A stretch of 64,000 nucleotides of DNA from Dendrophyllia cribrosa (lineage: Eukaryota; Cnidaria; Anthozoa; Scleractinia; Dendrophylliidae), in NCBI GenBank assembly GCA_024195265.1, contig JAJLRJ010000006.1, forward strand, positions 11,550,987 to 11,614,986, in the 5' to 3' direction. The notes under the pieces were generated by a model. It did not search any database. It was not told the origin of the DNA and worked only from the letters and a program-made list of their open reading frames with translations. The position numbers were made by a program, and so were the translations under genes. This document shows, in pieces, positions 1-9,057 of the stretch (within the stretch, counting starts at the first letter, position 1; each line of letters begins with the position of its first letter).

Positions 1-68
1 CTAGTGGTCCCCATGGGTAGATTTTGACTACGAACGGTTTTTTCGTGCTAGACGTTGCTGAAAATAAA

Positions 69-283
69 ATGTCTGAGGGAAATAAAAAGAAGACGGCTCT
101 CTCGCTCGCTCATCTAGAGACGAGGAAATTTTGATGGAAGAGTGGCCAAAACATGAAAGTCTCTACAGTGCTGTACAACTGCAAGAGTGCAGATTATAAA
201 CGCTCTGACCGTCGAGCGGCAGCAATTGAGGCGATCAAGGGCAATGTAAATGCTAACTTTGATGAAGAAAAGAAGACGTTTAC
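69..283 (+). pseudogene. Broken MADF (Myb/SANT-like) exon remnant
   Basis: Three overlapping frames each carry part of what looks like one MADF-type DNA-binding exon. An ATG at 69 starts a short Lys-rich stretch, another frame reads DEEILMEEWPKHESLY at about 121-165, and a third continues with NCKSADYKRSDRRAAA from about 178 up to a GT-like donor (ACCGGTAAGA) at about 282. A 10-base insertion (AGTGCTGTAC) separates the second and third parts and breaks the frame. MADF domains typically have this W..H..LY...Y+....R layout. I infer a decayed exon of a transposon or host gene; the assignment rests on pattern similarity only. Confidence 0.35.
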
Positions 284-1280
284 CGGTAAGATATGCTTTA
301 AAACAGTTCCCAATTCATTAAAAACAAAATAAAAGCCTATTTATGCGTTAACGCGCCCACAAATCGCCCTAAAATCGCACCGAAATTGCATCTCTTTACG
401 CTTCCGATTTGGAGTTGCAGCGCAAAAAATGCATGAAAAATTACAAGTGTAAACCGGCCTTAAAAAGTCAGTACATGTCTTAACCAAGAAACTAGTTTGA
501 TATTTTGGTTTTACTGAATGTCGTTTTCATAGCGGAAAGTACTGCATGATGCGACATTACGAGTACAAAGTTCGGCAGGATATTAATTATTTTCTGTTCG
601 TTTGTTTGGTTTGCCGACTATATACTACAATAACCTTACACTTCACTATACTTTTCATTTATTTATGAATCAATCTATTTCAATAAACAAAAATTTGGTT
701 CCTTTATGCCTTTGAGTTTTCACGGAGTTGACCTGCAAAATTGTGCAAAATAGCTGTTAAAATTTTAAAGGGCGCAAAATGTTTGCGATATTCAATGACT
801 CTTTACCCAATTATAGAAAATTAGAAACCTTTTCCTAACAACAGAATACAGTATACAAACCGTGATAAAGGATGTGTAAACATAAGGAATAAAATAAACT
901 ATAGGCCATAAAAAGGAGAGATAGTTGTTGATGATGCTATATTTACTTGAGCTGTTTAATGAGAGTTCCTTGAGAGTTAAATAAATCACAAAAACTCAAA
1001 GGTAATAATTATCTCTAACTTACTTTTTGCTGGCACAATAAGCACAACAGCAGAAGATAAAAATGATGCAAATTCATGATCCTTTTCTGCTGCGCAAACA
1101 ACTGAATCAAGAGAGATAAAGAAAATTACTTTGGAGTCTTTCGTTATGATAGGAAACCAAGACCGGCCTTTAAAAATATCCTTAAAATCAGCTGAGACAA
1201 GCCATCCTTTTGAAGAGCAATGTCACCGTTACTTTCACAATTTTATTAAGAAAGATCGGTAATAAACTACGAAGGATCAT
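284..1280. other. Host intergenic sequence, no gene seen
   Basis: AT-rich sequence with no convincing ORF or repeat structure. The short minus-strand frame at 792-989 lacks any family features. Confidence 0.5.
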
Positions 1281-1503
1281 AAGGTGATGTTACACGGGAC
1301 GATTCGCAACGACGATTTAAGCGCAATATGGGTTCGCGACGAATTTCTTCGTAATTTTTGCGTTGCGAAGTTTTTAAATCAGCTTCAAAAACGTACAACA
1401 CAAGATCACGAATTTTACTCAAGTTGTTTCGTGTAACATACCTATCGTTAATTTTGTTGCGCTAAAAATCGTCGTTGCGAATCGTCCAGTGTAACGTCAC
1501 CTT
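1281..1503. mobile_element. MITE with ~39-bp terminal inverted repeats
   Basis: The left end AAGGTGATGTTACACGGGAC and the following bases are repeated inverted at 1465-1503 with three mismatches. Both arms include the sequence GATTCGCAACGACGATTT. The element is ~223 bp with no coding capacity. Flanking bases give no clear target-site duplication. The short ORF at 1448-1678 partly reads through the right arm and is not a gene. Confidence 0.65.
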
Positions 1504-3711
1504 TAAGTTGATTGTCTCGATGTTCTCGAGCATAAATTGAGTCAAGTGACGGATGAATAGAGCCTTTTTGAGCGTGATTTATGCATTTATATCCGCCAAG
1601 AAAATTGGCGATTAAATAATCTTGCCAGGCATGCCAAACTAAGTCATACTCTAAACTCATTATACACCATATTACCAAAAGTTTGGACGCGGCAGTATCG
1701 TGTGTGCATTAAACACGATACGCAAGTGTTTATTTGCATTGTTGACGGGTAAAGGATGTAAACCCATCCCTGAGTTTTGATTTATCATTGTTTTAATTCA
1801 GCTTTCAGACTACTATTTTCGACACATATTAGCTAATATTTTCGGCTAAGGAAACATTTAGAAAGGAATAAAAACATCAACAGAAAATTGTCTGATCTGC
1901 TCAAAAAGGTATCCTGAGGTATTGCTAATAATCAAATGGTAGTTATATAATTTTTTACGCTGACTTGAGGGGAGAAAAGTTTGACCCGCGCTCGCCAATA
2001 ACTTACCTTTCGACTTCGTTCACTTGCTATAATGTCCAACTGTAGTGTTCAAAAGGATAAAAGAGATAAAGTTATATCGAAATAGGTTGTCCTAGTTGCT
2101 GTCGAAGTCATCGACAATACAAATTCTGGGACGACTCGTGAACTTCTTTTTGTAAACATTCTGAACACGAATACCTTGACGAAGAACATGTAAATTCTTT
2201 GTTTATTTATTCTCTTTTCTTTTTTTCAATCAGTCCACTGATCAAATATTTTATTACACTTTACTGATTTAGTAATTACCATTTCATTAAGATGCATTGG
2301 TATTCGAGAGTCACAACGGTGGTATATCGAATATATCGAACAATTGTATAAATTTTAGAGTGGTTTTACTTAACCCGTGAAACACTATCTAACAATTAGA
2401 GTAGTACTGTAGCTCTTCCAGACCTCTAATTTTATTGGCCCCGTAGTACTGTAGCTTCTATTGTGTTTAGGTCTAGGGCTATTGTTTACGTTGTTTAACC
2501 TATTGTTTCGTTAACCAATCACTGAGCTTGTTTGGAAAGGTACAGCCTCTCCCAACAATTAGTGTGTGCATATGATGCCCGATTTAGGGTGTTAGCTCTA
2601 TTGTACATTGTACACATTCATTGTATTAGGTAAAATTATGTATTCTAATATATTCTATGGTATTGTATTCTATTGTATTGTCGTTCTTTTGTGCTCTAAT
2701 ATTCTATTGTTTTAACAAAAGAATAAGTGTTACCCCTAAATCGCGCATGGTATAAGTGTGTGATATTCCAAATTAAACAAAAAAACGATGGAATTATAGT
2801 GTAATAGTGCATGCTATTCTGTTTAAGTATAAATCTACTAGCGTTCTATCACGAATGCTGTGTGTTATCTTATTGGCTACGCTACTCACTATCTATTCTG
2901 TTGTAGAAAGTGACTAGAGTGAGTAGCCGAATGGCGGCCGCTTCTTCGCGTTTTCGAAGTGTTTGTCCGGAAGAGTAATTGTTGTTAAGTTTTGAACGTC
3001 TAGTAGACTTATACTAAAATAATTAGATTATTCGCTCTTGATTTCTATCGCAATAAATTACTTTTACATATTAATTAACTTATTGCGAAGCAAGATCATT
3101 TTTATAGCCAACCCCAGGAAATTGAGCTGGAAACTGAACAATTCATGAATTACTATACATGTATGCAACACACGCATATCGTTTGGTTGGGGTCGTACGC
3201 ACCTCCGCCCCGAATTCTCAACAAGTCAAATTACTATTCTGACGGCACGCTACAGAGGCTCGCGTGTCGTCACGGGACATCTCGGGACGACTATTTAAGG
3301 GTTTGGCGGTATATATTTATTAATCTACGTTGGTCAGTGGTCTTCTCGAATGTTGCCTTTTGTCGTTCAACTGTTTATTGTAATAATACGTTGGGTAATG
3401 AAATGTTATAAAAATTACTCTAGCGCTCGCTATTGATACGATCTGCAGTCCATTGGAATAGTGTATAATCTTAACGAATACCCGGCATTCTTATAAGGGA
3501 TTTGGGTAGTTGATGGAATTAGACATGAGTAGCATTCGCTCAAACTAACCGCACAGATAAGATAACTTTAAAACCCAGTAACAACGACACAAGTATCGAG
3601 TAGCACGCGTCTTTGTTCTACAAATGCTGACAGCACTTTTGATTACTAATACAGTCGATCCTCCCCTTACGAACACTTCCATAATACGCGCAGACACGTA
3701 ACATGCACTCT
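1504..3711. other. Host sequence left of the Polinton, no gene seen
   Basis: AT-rich sequence with scattered short repeats (several TATTCTATTG-type words at 2590-2700; an inverted GGCTAC...GTAGCC pair near 2874-2925). The 88-aa frame at 3145-3411 has no recognisable domain and unremarkable composition, so I do not call it. Confidence 0.5.
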
Positions 3712-3717
3712 ACTGAC
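3712..3717. repeat. Left target-site duplication of the Polinton (ACTGAC)
   Basis: Six bases immediately outside the left terminus. They match the six bases after the right terminus (ACTGAG, 21696-21701) at 5 of 6 positions. Six-bp target duplications are characteristic of Polinton/Maverick integration. Confidence 0.75.
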
Positions 3718-3791
3718 AGTAGTTATAGAGTTGGCGGTACCAGATCAGTTTTGCAAAACTGATCTGATACCAAGCCAACTCTATAACTACT
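3718..3791. repeat. Palindromic left terminus (hairpin-capable)
   Basis: The outermost 74 bases are self-complementary around TTTTGCAAAA near 3749-3758: AGTAGTTATAGAGTTGGC is mirrored by GCCAACTCTATAACTACT. One arm lacks two bases and there is one T/C mismatch. The right terminus has the same palindrome in 76 bases. This is structure within one TIR, separate from the left-right inverted repeat. Confidence 0.9.
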
Positions 3792-3916
3792 TCCCATCTG
3801 ATGGCACAATCACATGGAAAAATCAGATTAAAAAATATAGAAAAATCAAATGAAACTATATGTTAATTAAAACAAAGTGCGTTTATTCCATTGCGTGATT
3901 TCCTTTGCGTGACATG

Positions 3917-3937
3917 ATTCTCGGAAAAACAGGAAGT
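3917..3937. promoter_or_regulatory. Repeated 3'-end motif, copy 1
   Basis: ATTCTCGGAAAAACAGGA followed by AGT. It lies just past the stop of the minus-strand gene that ends at 3956. Similar copies sit at 4795-4815, 5871-5891 and (inverted) 21448-21468. Three of the four follow a gene end in the same relative orientation. A transcript-end role is inferred. Confidence 0.4.
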
Positions 3938-3955
3938 TGGGCGATGTACAAAATC

Positions 3956-4591
3956 TTACATAAACAATTCTGGTTCACTATCGCAAATGCCAGCAATAAT
4001 CTTAAAATTCGTCTTAAAAAATCGAAGAGGTAAGTTAGAATACATGATCTTGTTATACTTTTGAACTAATTCATAGAAATTAATTAAGAAATATGCTTGA
4101 GATTGAGAATATGGAGTTAGTTTCAATATCGCAGTCATCTTTTTTCCTGTAATGTCTTGTAGTCTTTTCAGCACTTGACCTTGTAAACAAGAGAAATAAA
4201 CTATTCTCTTTCTTGAATCTTTAATAGCTACTTCAAGGCTTCTCAACGAATCCAGGCATGTTTCTTCATTGTCCAAAACAACTTTTATTCCCGTATAATC
4301 CATAAATCTTGTCATGTCGATGCTTCTTAGCAGCTCGTCTTTTATATCAGCATCACTTTTCTTCTGGGAACTTGCAGTACAAGGTCCAACTTTCAAATTA
4401 GGTAAACCTTCCGGATCAGCAGCTAGTTCTGGGTATTTTTTCACTAACTCAGAGAAAATATTTTCAACATATTGTGGACTTTGATTTCCCTTTACAAGAT
4501 CTCTCAACTTTGCCAGGTCTGTTCTAAACGCAATAAAACGCTGTTTATCCATCAGTGATATCAAAAGTGTGCGAAATATTATGCCTTCCAC
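3956..4591 (-). CDS. Unknown helical protein of the Polinton left end
   Basis: I do not recognise this 211-residue protein. It is predicted mostly helical, Lys/Leu-rich, without signal peptide, membrane segment or zinc motif. A second in-frame ATG (codon 14, genomic 4552) could be the true start; both lie inside a ~300-bp segment duplicated upstream (4451-4753 and 4864-5164), so the second copy contains a decapitated N-terminus plus promoter. It is the first gene inside the left TIR, transcribed toward that terminus. Two palindromes, TTCCCACGCGTGGGAA, lie ~20 and ~125 bp upstream of its first ATG, so it is a candidate regulated or early gene. Function unknown. Confidence 0.75.
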   Translation of the reverse strand: MEGIIFRTLLISLMDKQRFIAFRTDLAKLRDLVKGNQSPQYVENIFSELVKKYPELAADPEGLPNLKVGPCTASSQKKSDADIKDELLRSIDMTRFMDYTGIKVVLDNEETCLDSLRSLEVAIKDSRKRIVYFSCLQGQVLKRLQDITGKKMTAILKLTPYSQSQAYFLINFYELVQKYNKIMYSNLPLRFFKTNFKIIAGICDSEPELFM

Positions 4592-4612
4592 TCTTGTTTA
4601 TATTGGTTGAGT

Positions 4613-4628
4613 TTCCCACGCGTGGGAA
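4613..4628. promoter_or_regulatory. CSL-like palindrome 1 (TTCCCACGCGTGGGAA)
   Basis: Perfect 16-base palindrome formed by two abutting, opposed CGTGGGAA words. CGTGGGAA is the consensus of the Notch-pathway factor CSL/RBP-J/Su(H). Located ~20 bp upstream of the 211-residue gene. Identical copies are at 4718-4733, 5026-5041 and 5129-5144. Binding is inferred from sequence only. Confidence 0.5.
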
Positions 4629-4717
4629 TATTTATTGTCTCATCACCTTTTATGACAACCATCAAAGAGTTAGCATTTGGATTAAAAATAACATCTACGC
4701 AATGGAACAAAGATAGT

Positions 4718-4733
4718 TTCCCACGCGTGGGAA
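4718..4733. promoter_or_regulatory. CSL-like palindrome 2
   Basis: Second identical TTCCCACGCGTGGGAA, also followed by TATTTATTGT as in the other copies. Confidence 0.5.
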
Positions 4734-5025
4734 TATTTATTGTGAGGAAATGAGTCATCAGATTGTAAACAGGATGGAGTTATCGGTGTGTGACATTCTC
4801 GGAAAAAACAGGGGAAGCCCCCTATGAAATGAGTCATCACTATAGCTATTGTTTCAGATCACGAGAGAAAATATTTTCAACATATTATGGGGTTTGATTT
4901 AACTTTACAAGATCTCTCAACTTTGCCCGGTCTGTTCTAAACTCAATAAAACGCTGTTTATCCATCAGTGATATCAAAGGTGTGCGAAATATTATGCCTT
5001 CCACTCTTGTTTATATTGGTTCAGT

Positions 5026-5041
5026 TTCCCACGCGTGGGAA
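5026..5041. promoter_or_regulatory. CSL-like palindrome 3
   Basis: Third identical TTCCCACGCGTGGGAA, inside duplication copy B. Confidence 0.5.
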
Positions 5042-5128
5042 TATTTATTGTTTCATCACCTTTTATGACAGCTTCCATAATTAGCATTTGGATTAAAAAT
5101 AACATCTACGCAATGGAACAAAGATAGT

Positions 5129-5144
5129 TTCCCACGCGTGGGAA
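5129..5144. promoter_or_regulatory. CSL-like palindrome 4
   Basis: Fourth identical TTCCCACGCGTGGGAA, ~150 bp upstream of the rightward zinc-ribbon gene, so the cluster could serve both divergent genes. Confidence 0.5.
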
Positions 5145-5295
5145 TATTTATTGTGAGGAAATGACATCGTTCGGTAGCAATAAATTCGCGTTAGCCGATT
5201 TTTACATGTTCGCTATTTTTGTTTTCTGGGAATTTAGACACGTGCCGCTTATAGCTATTGTTTTAAAAAAATATAATCTCATATAATAGTATAGA

Positions 5296-5859
5296 ATGAA
5301 TTATTGTAATTTGGATATTCACGATTATATGATGAGTATTGGTGAGTTGACCTGTCCCTTTTGTGATGAGCAATTGGCAGAAGTTGACAGAAGTGTGATA
5401 GTGGTCAAGTCATGCTGTAGTGAACAAGATATAAATAGTATAGATGGTATGAGCGCCTGTCTAAATTGCGGTTCCGTCCATGGTTATGAAGTAGTTAATT
5501 CATATGTTGACTTTCATGAAAATTTATATAGAATAAGAAAAAAGAGTGTATATGTAAGAAAATATCATATCGAAAATACAATCAATAAATATATAAAAGA
5601 GATTCATTTAAGTTTTAATGACCGTAACAAAATATATAAGATTTTTGGATTAATAAACGTGTTACCAGAAGTCAATAAGAACCGGAAACGGATGATTAGT
5701 GTAACCTATGTTTTGAGAAGATTATTAAAAATTTTAGGATTACCTTATGATAAAATAAAAATAACTTCTTCTAAAAAGACATTAAAATTTTATGAACAAT
5801 GGTGGGATGATGTTTATAAATTAATAAAGAATGATGTCAACAAAATTATTAAAAGGTGA
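5296..5859 (+). CDS. Zinc-ribbon protein, VLTF3/TFIIB-like putative late transcription factor
   Basis: 187 residues. An N-terminal zinc ribbon is visible: CPFC at 20-23, a CC pair at 40-41 and CLNCG at 55-59. A basic segment, YRIRKKSVYVRKYHIENTIN, begins at about 78, followed by a helical C-terminal half. This layout resembles the poxvirus/NCLDV late transcription factor VLTF3 family and TFIIB-like zinc ribbons, in which a Y+R..H.....I motif follows the ribbon. I infer a role in transcribing viral late genes. It is the only rightward gene in the left third, and its upstream region holds the palindrome cluster. ATG at 5296 follows a TATAATAGTATAG stretch. A generic zinc-ribbon protein is the alternative. 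Confidence 0.7.
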   Translation: MNYCNLDIHDYMMSIGELTCPFCDEQLAEVDRSVIVVKSCCSEQDINSIDGMSACLNCGSVHGYEVVNSYVDFHENLYRIRKKSVYVRKYHIENTINKYIKEIHLSFNDRNKIYKIFGLINVLPEVNKNRKRMISVTYVLRRLLKILGLPYDKIKITSSKKTLKFYEQWWDDVYKLIKNDVNKIIKR

Positions 5860-5870
5860 CCTGTTGTATG

Positions 5871-5891
5871 ATTCTCAGAAAAATAGGAAGT
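5871..5891. promoter_or_regulatory. Repeated 3'-end motif, copy 3
   Basis: ATTCTCAGAAAAATAGGA plus AGT, between the convergent stops of the zinc-ribbon gene (5859) and the two-TM gene (5942). Same family as 3917-3937. Confidence 0.4.
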
Positions 5892-5941
5892 CATACGTCA
5901 TGTGAAGGGTTTTTCCCTTTGAATGAATTATAAAATAAAAT

Positions 5942-6424
5942 TTACTCGAATTTTTTATCATACTGTTTCTCAAATTTATCGGCAAGAGGACAAATATCGA
6001 TGATTATTTCGTCTAACTGTCTCATTTCATTGATGAATATATTGTGGTTGAAATGATTTCCTCTAAGACAAGACCGTAAATCAACGAGTACCTTCTCATA
6101 TGTTGTGTATGCAAATTTAGACATTTCTATTTTTCTTTTATAGTTTTTAATTTCGCTGTATGTCTTAATCAATAAACCACTACCACTAATTACTCCTAAA
6201 ATAATAGGGTTCAATGTTATTGAACCAGCTATTGTACCAATGGATATTAAAGAAACTGATGATAAATTAATAGCTAAATTCAATCTCTTGAAATATTTGA
6301 AAGCCTTCTTATAGCACCAAAAACGCTTGTGATAAAATCGATATAATGCTTTGATTTCAGATAGTTTTTCTTTGCTGATGCTTTTATCAATATGATTAAA
6401 ATTGAAGATGTCTGTTTCAGTCAT
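5942..6424 (-). CDS. Two-transmembrane protein (SLATT-like topology)
   Basis: 160 residues. A basic, aromatic helix (FYHKRFWCYKKAFKYFKR, about 30-47) precedes two closely spaced hydrophobic segments at about 50-68 and 71-88. A cytosolic-looking helical tail starts IKNYKRKIEMSKF. This topology resembles 2-TM SLATT-type or viroporin-like proteins, but I cannot assign a family from sequence alone. Possible roles are membrane permeabilisation or anchoring during virion assembly. The ATG follows an ATATATAATATA tract a few bases upstream, as at the element's other genes. It lies 27 bp downstream of the 133-residue gene on the same strand. Confidence 0.75.
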   Translation of the reverse strand: MTETDIFNFNHIDKSISKEKLSEIKALYRFYHKRFWCYKKAFKYFKRLNLAINLSSVSLISIGTIAGSITLNPIILGVISGSGLLIKTYSEIKNYKRKIEMSKFAYTTYEKVLVDLRSCLRGNHFNHNIFINEMRQLDEIIIDICPLADKFEKQYDKKFE

Positions 6425-6451
6425 TTATATTATATATTTGGATAATAATAA

Positions 6452-6853
6452 TTAAATTTTAGGATTTGAAATGAGGCAATATAATAATCCAGAGATTTGA
6501 CCCATTATTGGAGATCTTTTTAATTTCTTCGGTATTGAAAGGCAGCAATATGTGTATCCAGGCCCCTTTTCATAGTCATTGTAAAATCTTCCAAATGCAT
6601 CATGAAAAATAGCATGTTTAATTAAAAATTGGTATTTGGTATTTAGAGTACAAGAACCTGGTCCTATTAATCCAATGTCAGAGTGTTTTTCTAATATTTG
6701 GTTAAATGATATTGGCTTATTCAAATAGTTAACGTACAAAAATTGATATATTAAAGCCGATTTTAATATTTCATCTTTAGTATTAGGATGCAGGTTTTTT
6801 TGAGTTATGAAAAATTTATTACAAAAATTAATTGACTGTGCAAGAATTGACAT
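6452..6853 (-). CDS. Unknown 133-residue Polinton protein
   Basis: I do not recognise this protein. It is mixed alpha/beta in appearance, with five Cys residues (for example GYTYCCLS near 98), no signal peptide and no clear membrane span. It lies between the two-TM gene and the fibre-like gene on the same strand with short spacers (27 and 32 bp). Start ATG at 6853 is preceded by TATATATAA, the AT-rich leader common to the element's genes. It may be a virion accessory protein by position. Confidence 0.65.
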   Translation of the reverse strand: MSILAQSINFCNKFFITQKNLHPNTKDEILKSALIYQFLYVNYLNKPISFNQILEKHSDIGLIGPGSCTLNTKYQFLIKHAIFHDAFGRFYNDYEKGPGYTYCCLSIPKKLKRSPIMGQISGLLYCLISNPKI

Positions 6854-6885
6854 TTATATATATCAATATATTAGATAATTATATA

Positions 6886-9039
6886 TTAAAACTCTTCAAA
6901 AAGTACACTGATATGGCAATTATAAGGTGCATATGTAATATGATCAATTGATATTAATTTGATTCGTACAACTGTATCTTCATTGAAATTGATAACTGAT
7001 GACGCTATATTGAAAGTGTAATAAATTTTATTCGATGCTTTATTCCAATTTTGGGGTCCAAATGAATTGTTACCGATTAATATAACCATTTTTTTGTATC
7101 CTTCAGGCGGTTTATCGTCCAATATCATCAACCATAATTTTACTAATTTCAAATTAACTAATGCAATAAATGATGATGAACCGTTGAACATTATATCACG
7201 ACTGTTCTTATTTTTCATATAATTGCCTAAAAATATGAATTTTTGTTTCTTTATAGATAAACCAATTATGTTTCTACCATTTAAATCAATATCAGTCTCC
7301 ATAACCATTTTTCCATTTTCAATTACAAAAACAGTATCAAATACATCTGGATCGACACTCGAGACATGTCCTTGAACATCATAAACGATTAGATGTGCTT
7401 TATTTGTATTTCCTTTTGTTATTCTTCCATGAAGATCTATCATTATATATTCAGGTGGAGAGACCTGCCATTTGTGTAAATGAACAATGCTTTTCGTATA
7501 TCCTTCAGTGTTAAATATCTTTGTAGTTTGCTGCCCAATATTAATGACTGTTGATACAACACTGACAGTTGTTGAACTAATATAAGCTTTATCTGGAACG
7601 AAAAACTTAATCACCATAGTGTACTCACCTTGAGAAAGATTTAGTGCATTAAAACCTATCCTTGACGCGAAGTCATCGTTATTGTCTGTCGTAAGAGTTA
7701 TATCATAGGCTTTCTTGTTAATTTTGTGTGGACTGGATACAAAATCGATAATACCATTAACAACAATATTACTCTCCGACGAGCTCTGATTAACATCTTC
7801 CATCATGTATCTAAAAACATCTTTTTTAGCTGTAGAGGTATTTATATGTGACTTGTTTACATAACTCTTATAATCATCCGTTATTCGTGTGTACAAGTTT
7901 GTATTGGAATCATTGAGTTCGGTGTTGAAGAATGAAACATTTATAGCAGCGTCATTCTCATTTGGTTCAGGAGTTGCTAGATTAACAATCTTTTTATCTC
8001 CCATATCAAGATCGCTGGAAATAGTTTTATCAAGTTTGAGTGTTTCTAAATTATTTATTGCATTCGTATTTTGATTTATTCTTGTGTTGTTATCACCAGT
8101 TTTTGTGTCAACATATCCTTTATTTGTAGCGTGATCAATTGCTATTGGATCTTTTACATTGAAGATCGTATTTTTATTCATATCAAGACCAGTTTCCATA
8201 GAAAGCATTTCTTTACGAGAAAGAAAAATGTTTTTCACGTCGTTGTAACTAACGAGATTGTTGTAATTTGCAGCTAAATCCAAGTATGTCTGTTGTTTCG
8301 ACTTAACAATATTAAAAAGTTCTTTCAAATCAATGTTTTTAGTAACTTCATGAGTGTGATCAGGAACATCGGGATGATATTTTTTTAGAGTTATCATATT
8401 CACAGCTGAAAGATCTTGGTTTTCATCTGTGTTGATATTTATGATTTTCTTATTCTTCGCATCATATTGTTGACCGTCATAATTTAAAAAATGTGTCTTC
8501 CCATGGTAAAAAGGGAAAGCATCATTATCCCCACCTGCTTGAATGTTTAATAAAGCATGATAATCAGCATCTAAGTGATCAGTCAATACTATTCTTTTGT
8601 TTTTCATATATGCATCTGTAATATTAGCTTTTTTATTACTATAATTTTTAAGAGTTATCATATTCACAGCACTGAGATCATTGTTTTCATCCGTATCCAT
8701 ATTTGTGATCAGTTTTTGATCCATATCAATTTCACTAGGAAGAATTAATTTATTTCCTCTTAAATCAAGATCTCTCGTCATGTGATTTTCGCCATTCAAC
8801 AATAATACTTCATATTTACCTGGTTTAGTTAGTAATCCAACATCTAATTGATGCTTGGTAATTGCATCTCTGTCATTACCCCCTTCCTTTAGATTGACAA
8901 GCTTTTTATTCTGCATATCATAGTTATTGTTTGGATCCAACTTGAGTCCACTACTTGCTTGAATTTTTTGGCTAATGATTCTAATATATTCAGAAATGTT
9001 AATATTTGTGAATTTCTTAAGGTTATTAAATATGCCCAT
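6886..9039 (-). CDS. Fibre/spike-like protein with phage-tail-type repeats
   Basis: 717 residues and the second-longest ORF in the element. The N-terminal ~390 residues contain repeats of a LD.....NKKI.N(L/I)......DA.....Y pattern, for example MQNKKLVNLKEGGNDRDAI near 42, NKKIININTDENQDLSAVN near 196 and GDKKIVNLATPEPNENDAA near 350. Such N(L)-(xx)DA(V/A)N repeats are typical of trimeric phage tail fibres and other beta-structured attachment proteins. The C-terminal ~300 residues look beta-rich and globular, a plausible receptor-binding or lectin-like head. I infer a host-attachment fibre at the capsid vertices. No transmembrane anchor or signal peptide. The exact receptor and structural class are unknown. 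Confidence 0.75.
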   Translation of the reverse strand: MGIFNNLKKFTNINISEYIRIISQKIQASSGLKLDPNNNYDMQNKKLVNLKEGGNDRDAITKHQLDVGLLTKPGKYEVLLLNGENHMTRDLDLRGNKLILPSEIDMDQKLITNMDTDENNDLSAVNMITLKNYSNKKANITDAYMKNKRIVLTDHLDADYHALLNIQAGGDNDAFPFYHGKTHFLNYDGQQYDAKNKKIININTDENQDLSAVNMITLKKYHPDVPDHTHEVTKNIDLKELFNIVKSKQQTYLDLAANYNNLVSYNDVKNIFLSRKEMLSMETGLDMNKNTIFNVKDPIAIDHATNKGYVDTKTGDNNTRINQNTNAINNLETLKLDKTISSDLDMGDKKIVNLATPEPNENDAAINVSFFNTELNDSNTNLYTRITDDYKSYVNKSHINTSTAKKDVFRYMMEDVNQSSSESNIVVNGIIDFVSSPHKINKKAYDITLTTDNNDDFASRIGFNALNLSQGEYTMVIKFFVPDKAYISSTTVSVVSTVINIGQQTTKIFNTEGYTKSIVHLHKWQVSPPEYIMIDLHGRITKGNTNKAHLIVYDVQGHVSSVDPDVFDTVFVIENGKMVMETDIDLNGRNIIGLSIKKQKFIFLGNYMKNKNSRDIMFNGSSSFIALVNLKLVKLWLMILDDKPPEGYKKMVILIGNNSFGPQNWNKASNKIYYTFNIASSVINFNEDTVVRIKLISIDHITYAPYNCHISVLFEEF

Positions 9040-9057
9040 CTATATTACGATATTACA

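Larger units (their letters stand above)
3718..3937. repeat. Left terminal inverted repeat
   Basis: Matches the reverse complement of 21448-21695 almost base for base. Differences: a 2-base deletion in the left copy near 3736, a ~13-base duplication (TTATTCCATGTGA region) present only in the right copy, and a short insertion in the right copy near 21490. It carries an AGTGCGTTT box (3876-3884), which is the reverse complement of the AAACGCACT box found upstream of several rightward genes. Confidence 0.92.
4451..4753. repeat. Tandem duplication, copy A (promoter plus gene 5' end)
   Basis: 303 bases repeated at 4864-5164 with about 90% identity by eye. It spans codons for the first ~45 residues of the minus-strand gene, its start codons, and two CACGCGTG palindromes. 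A 110-bp spacer separates the copies. Confidence 0.88.
4864..5164. repeat. Tandem duplication, copy B
   Basis: Second copy of 4451-4753. It retains both palindromes and both start codons, but the coding part is cut off after ~40 codons. It lies between the leftward 211-residue gene and the rightward zinc-ribbon gene. Confidence 0.88.

Noticed and set aside
3145..3411. 88-residue plus-strand ORF left of the Polinton
   Set aside because: No domain, no promoter or splice context, typical of chance ORF length here.
5871..5891. Poxvirus early terminator TTTTTNT
   Set aside because: Only one of the four motif copies fits TTTTTNT on the relevant strand, so the similarity is not used.
7889..8277. 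Plus-strand ORFs inside the fibre gene
   Set aside because: Antisense shadows of a 717-codon gene with clear family-like repeats.
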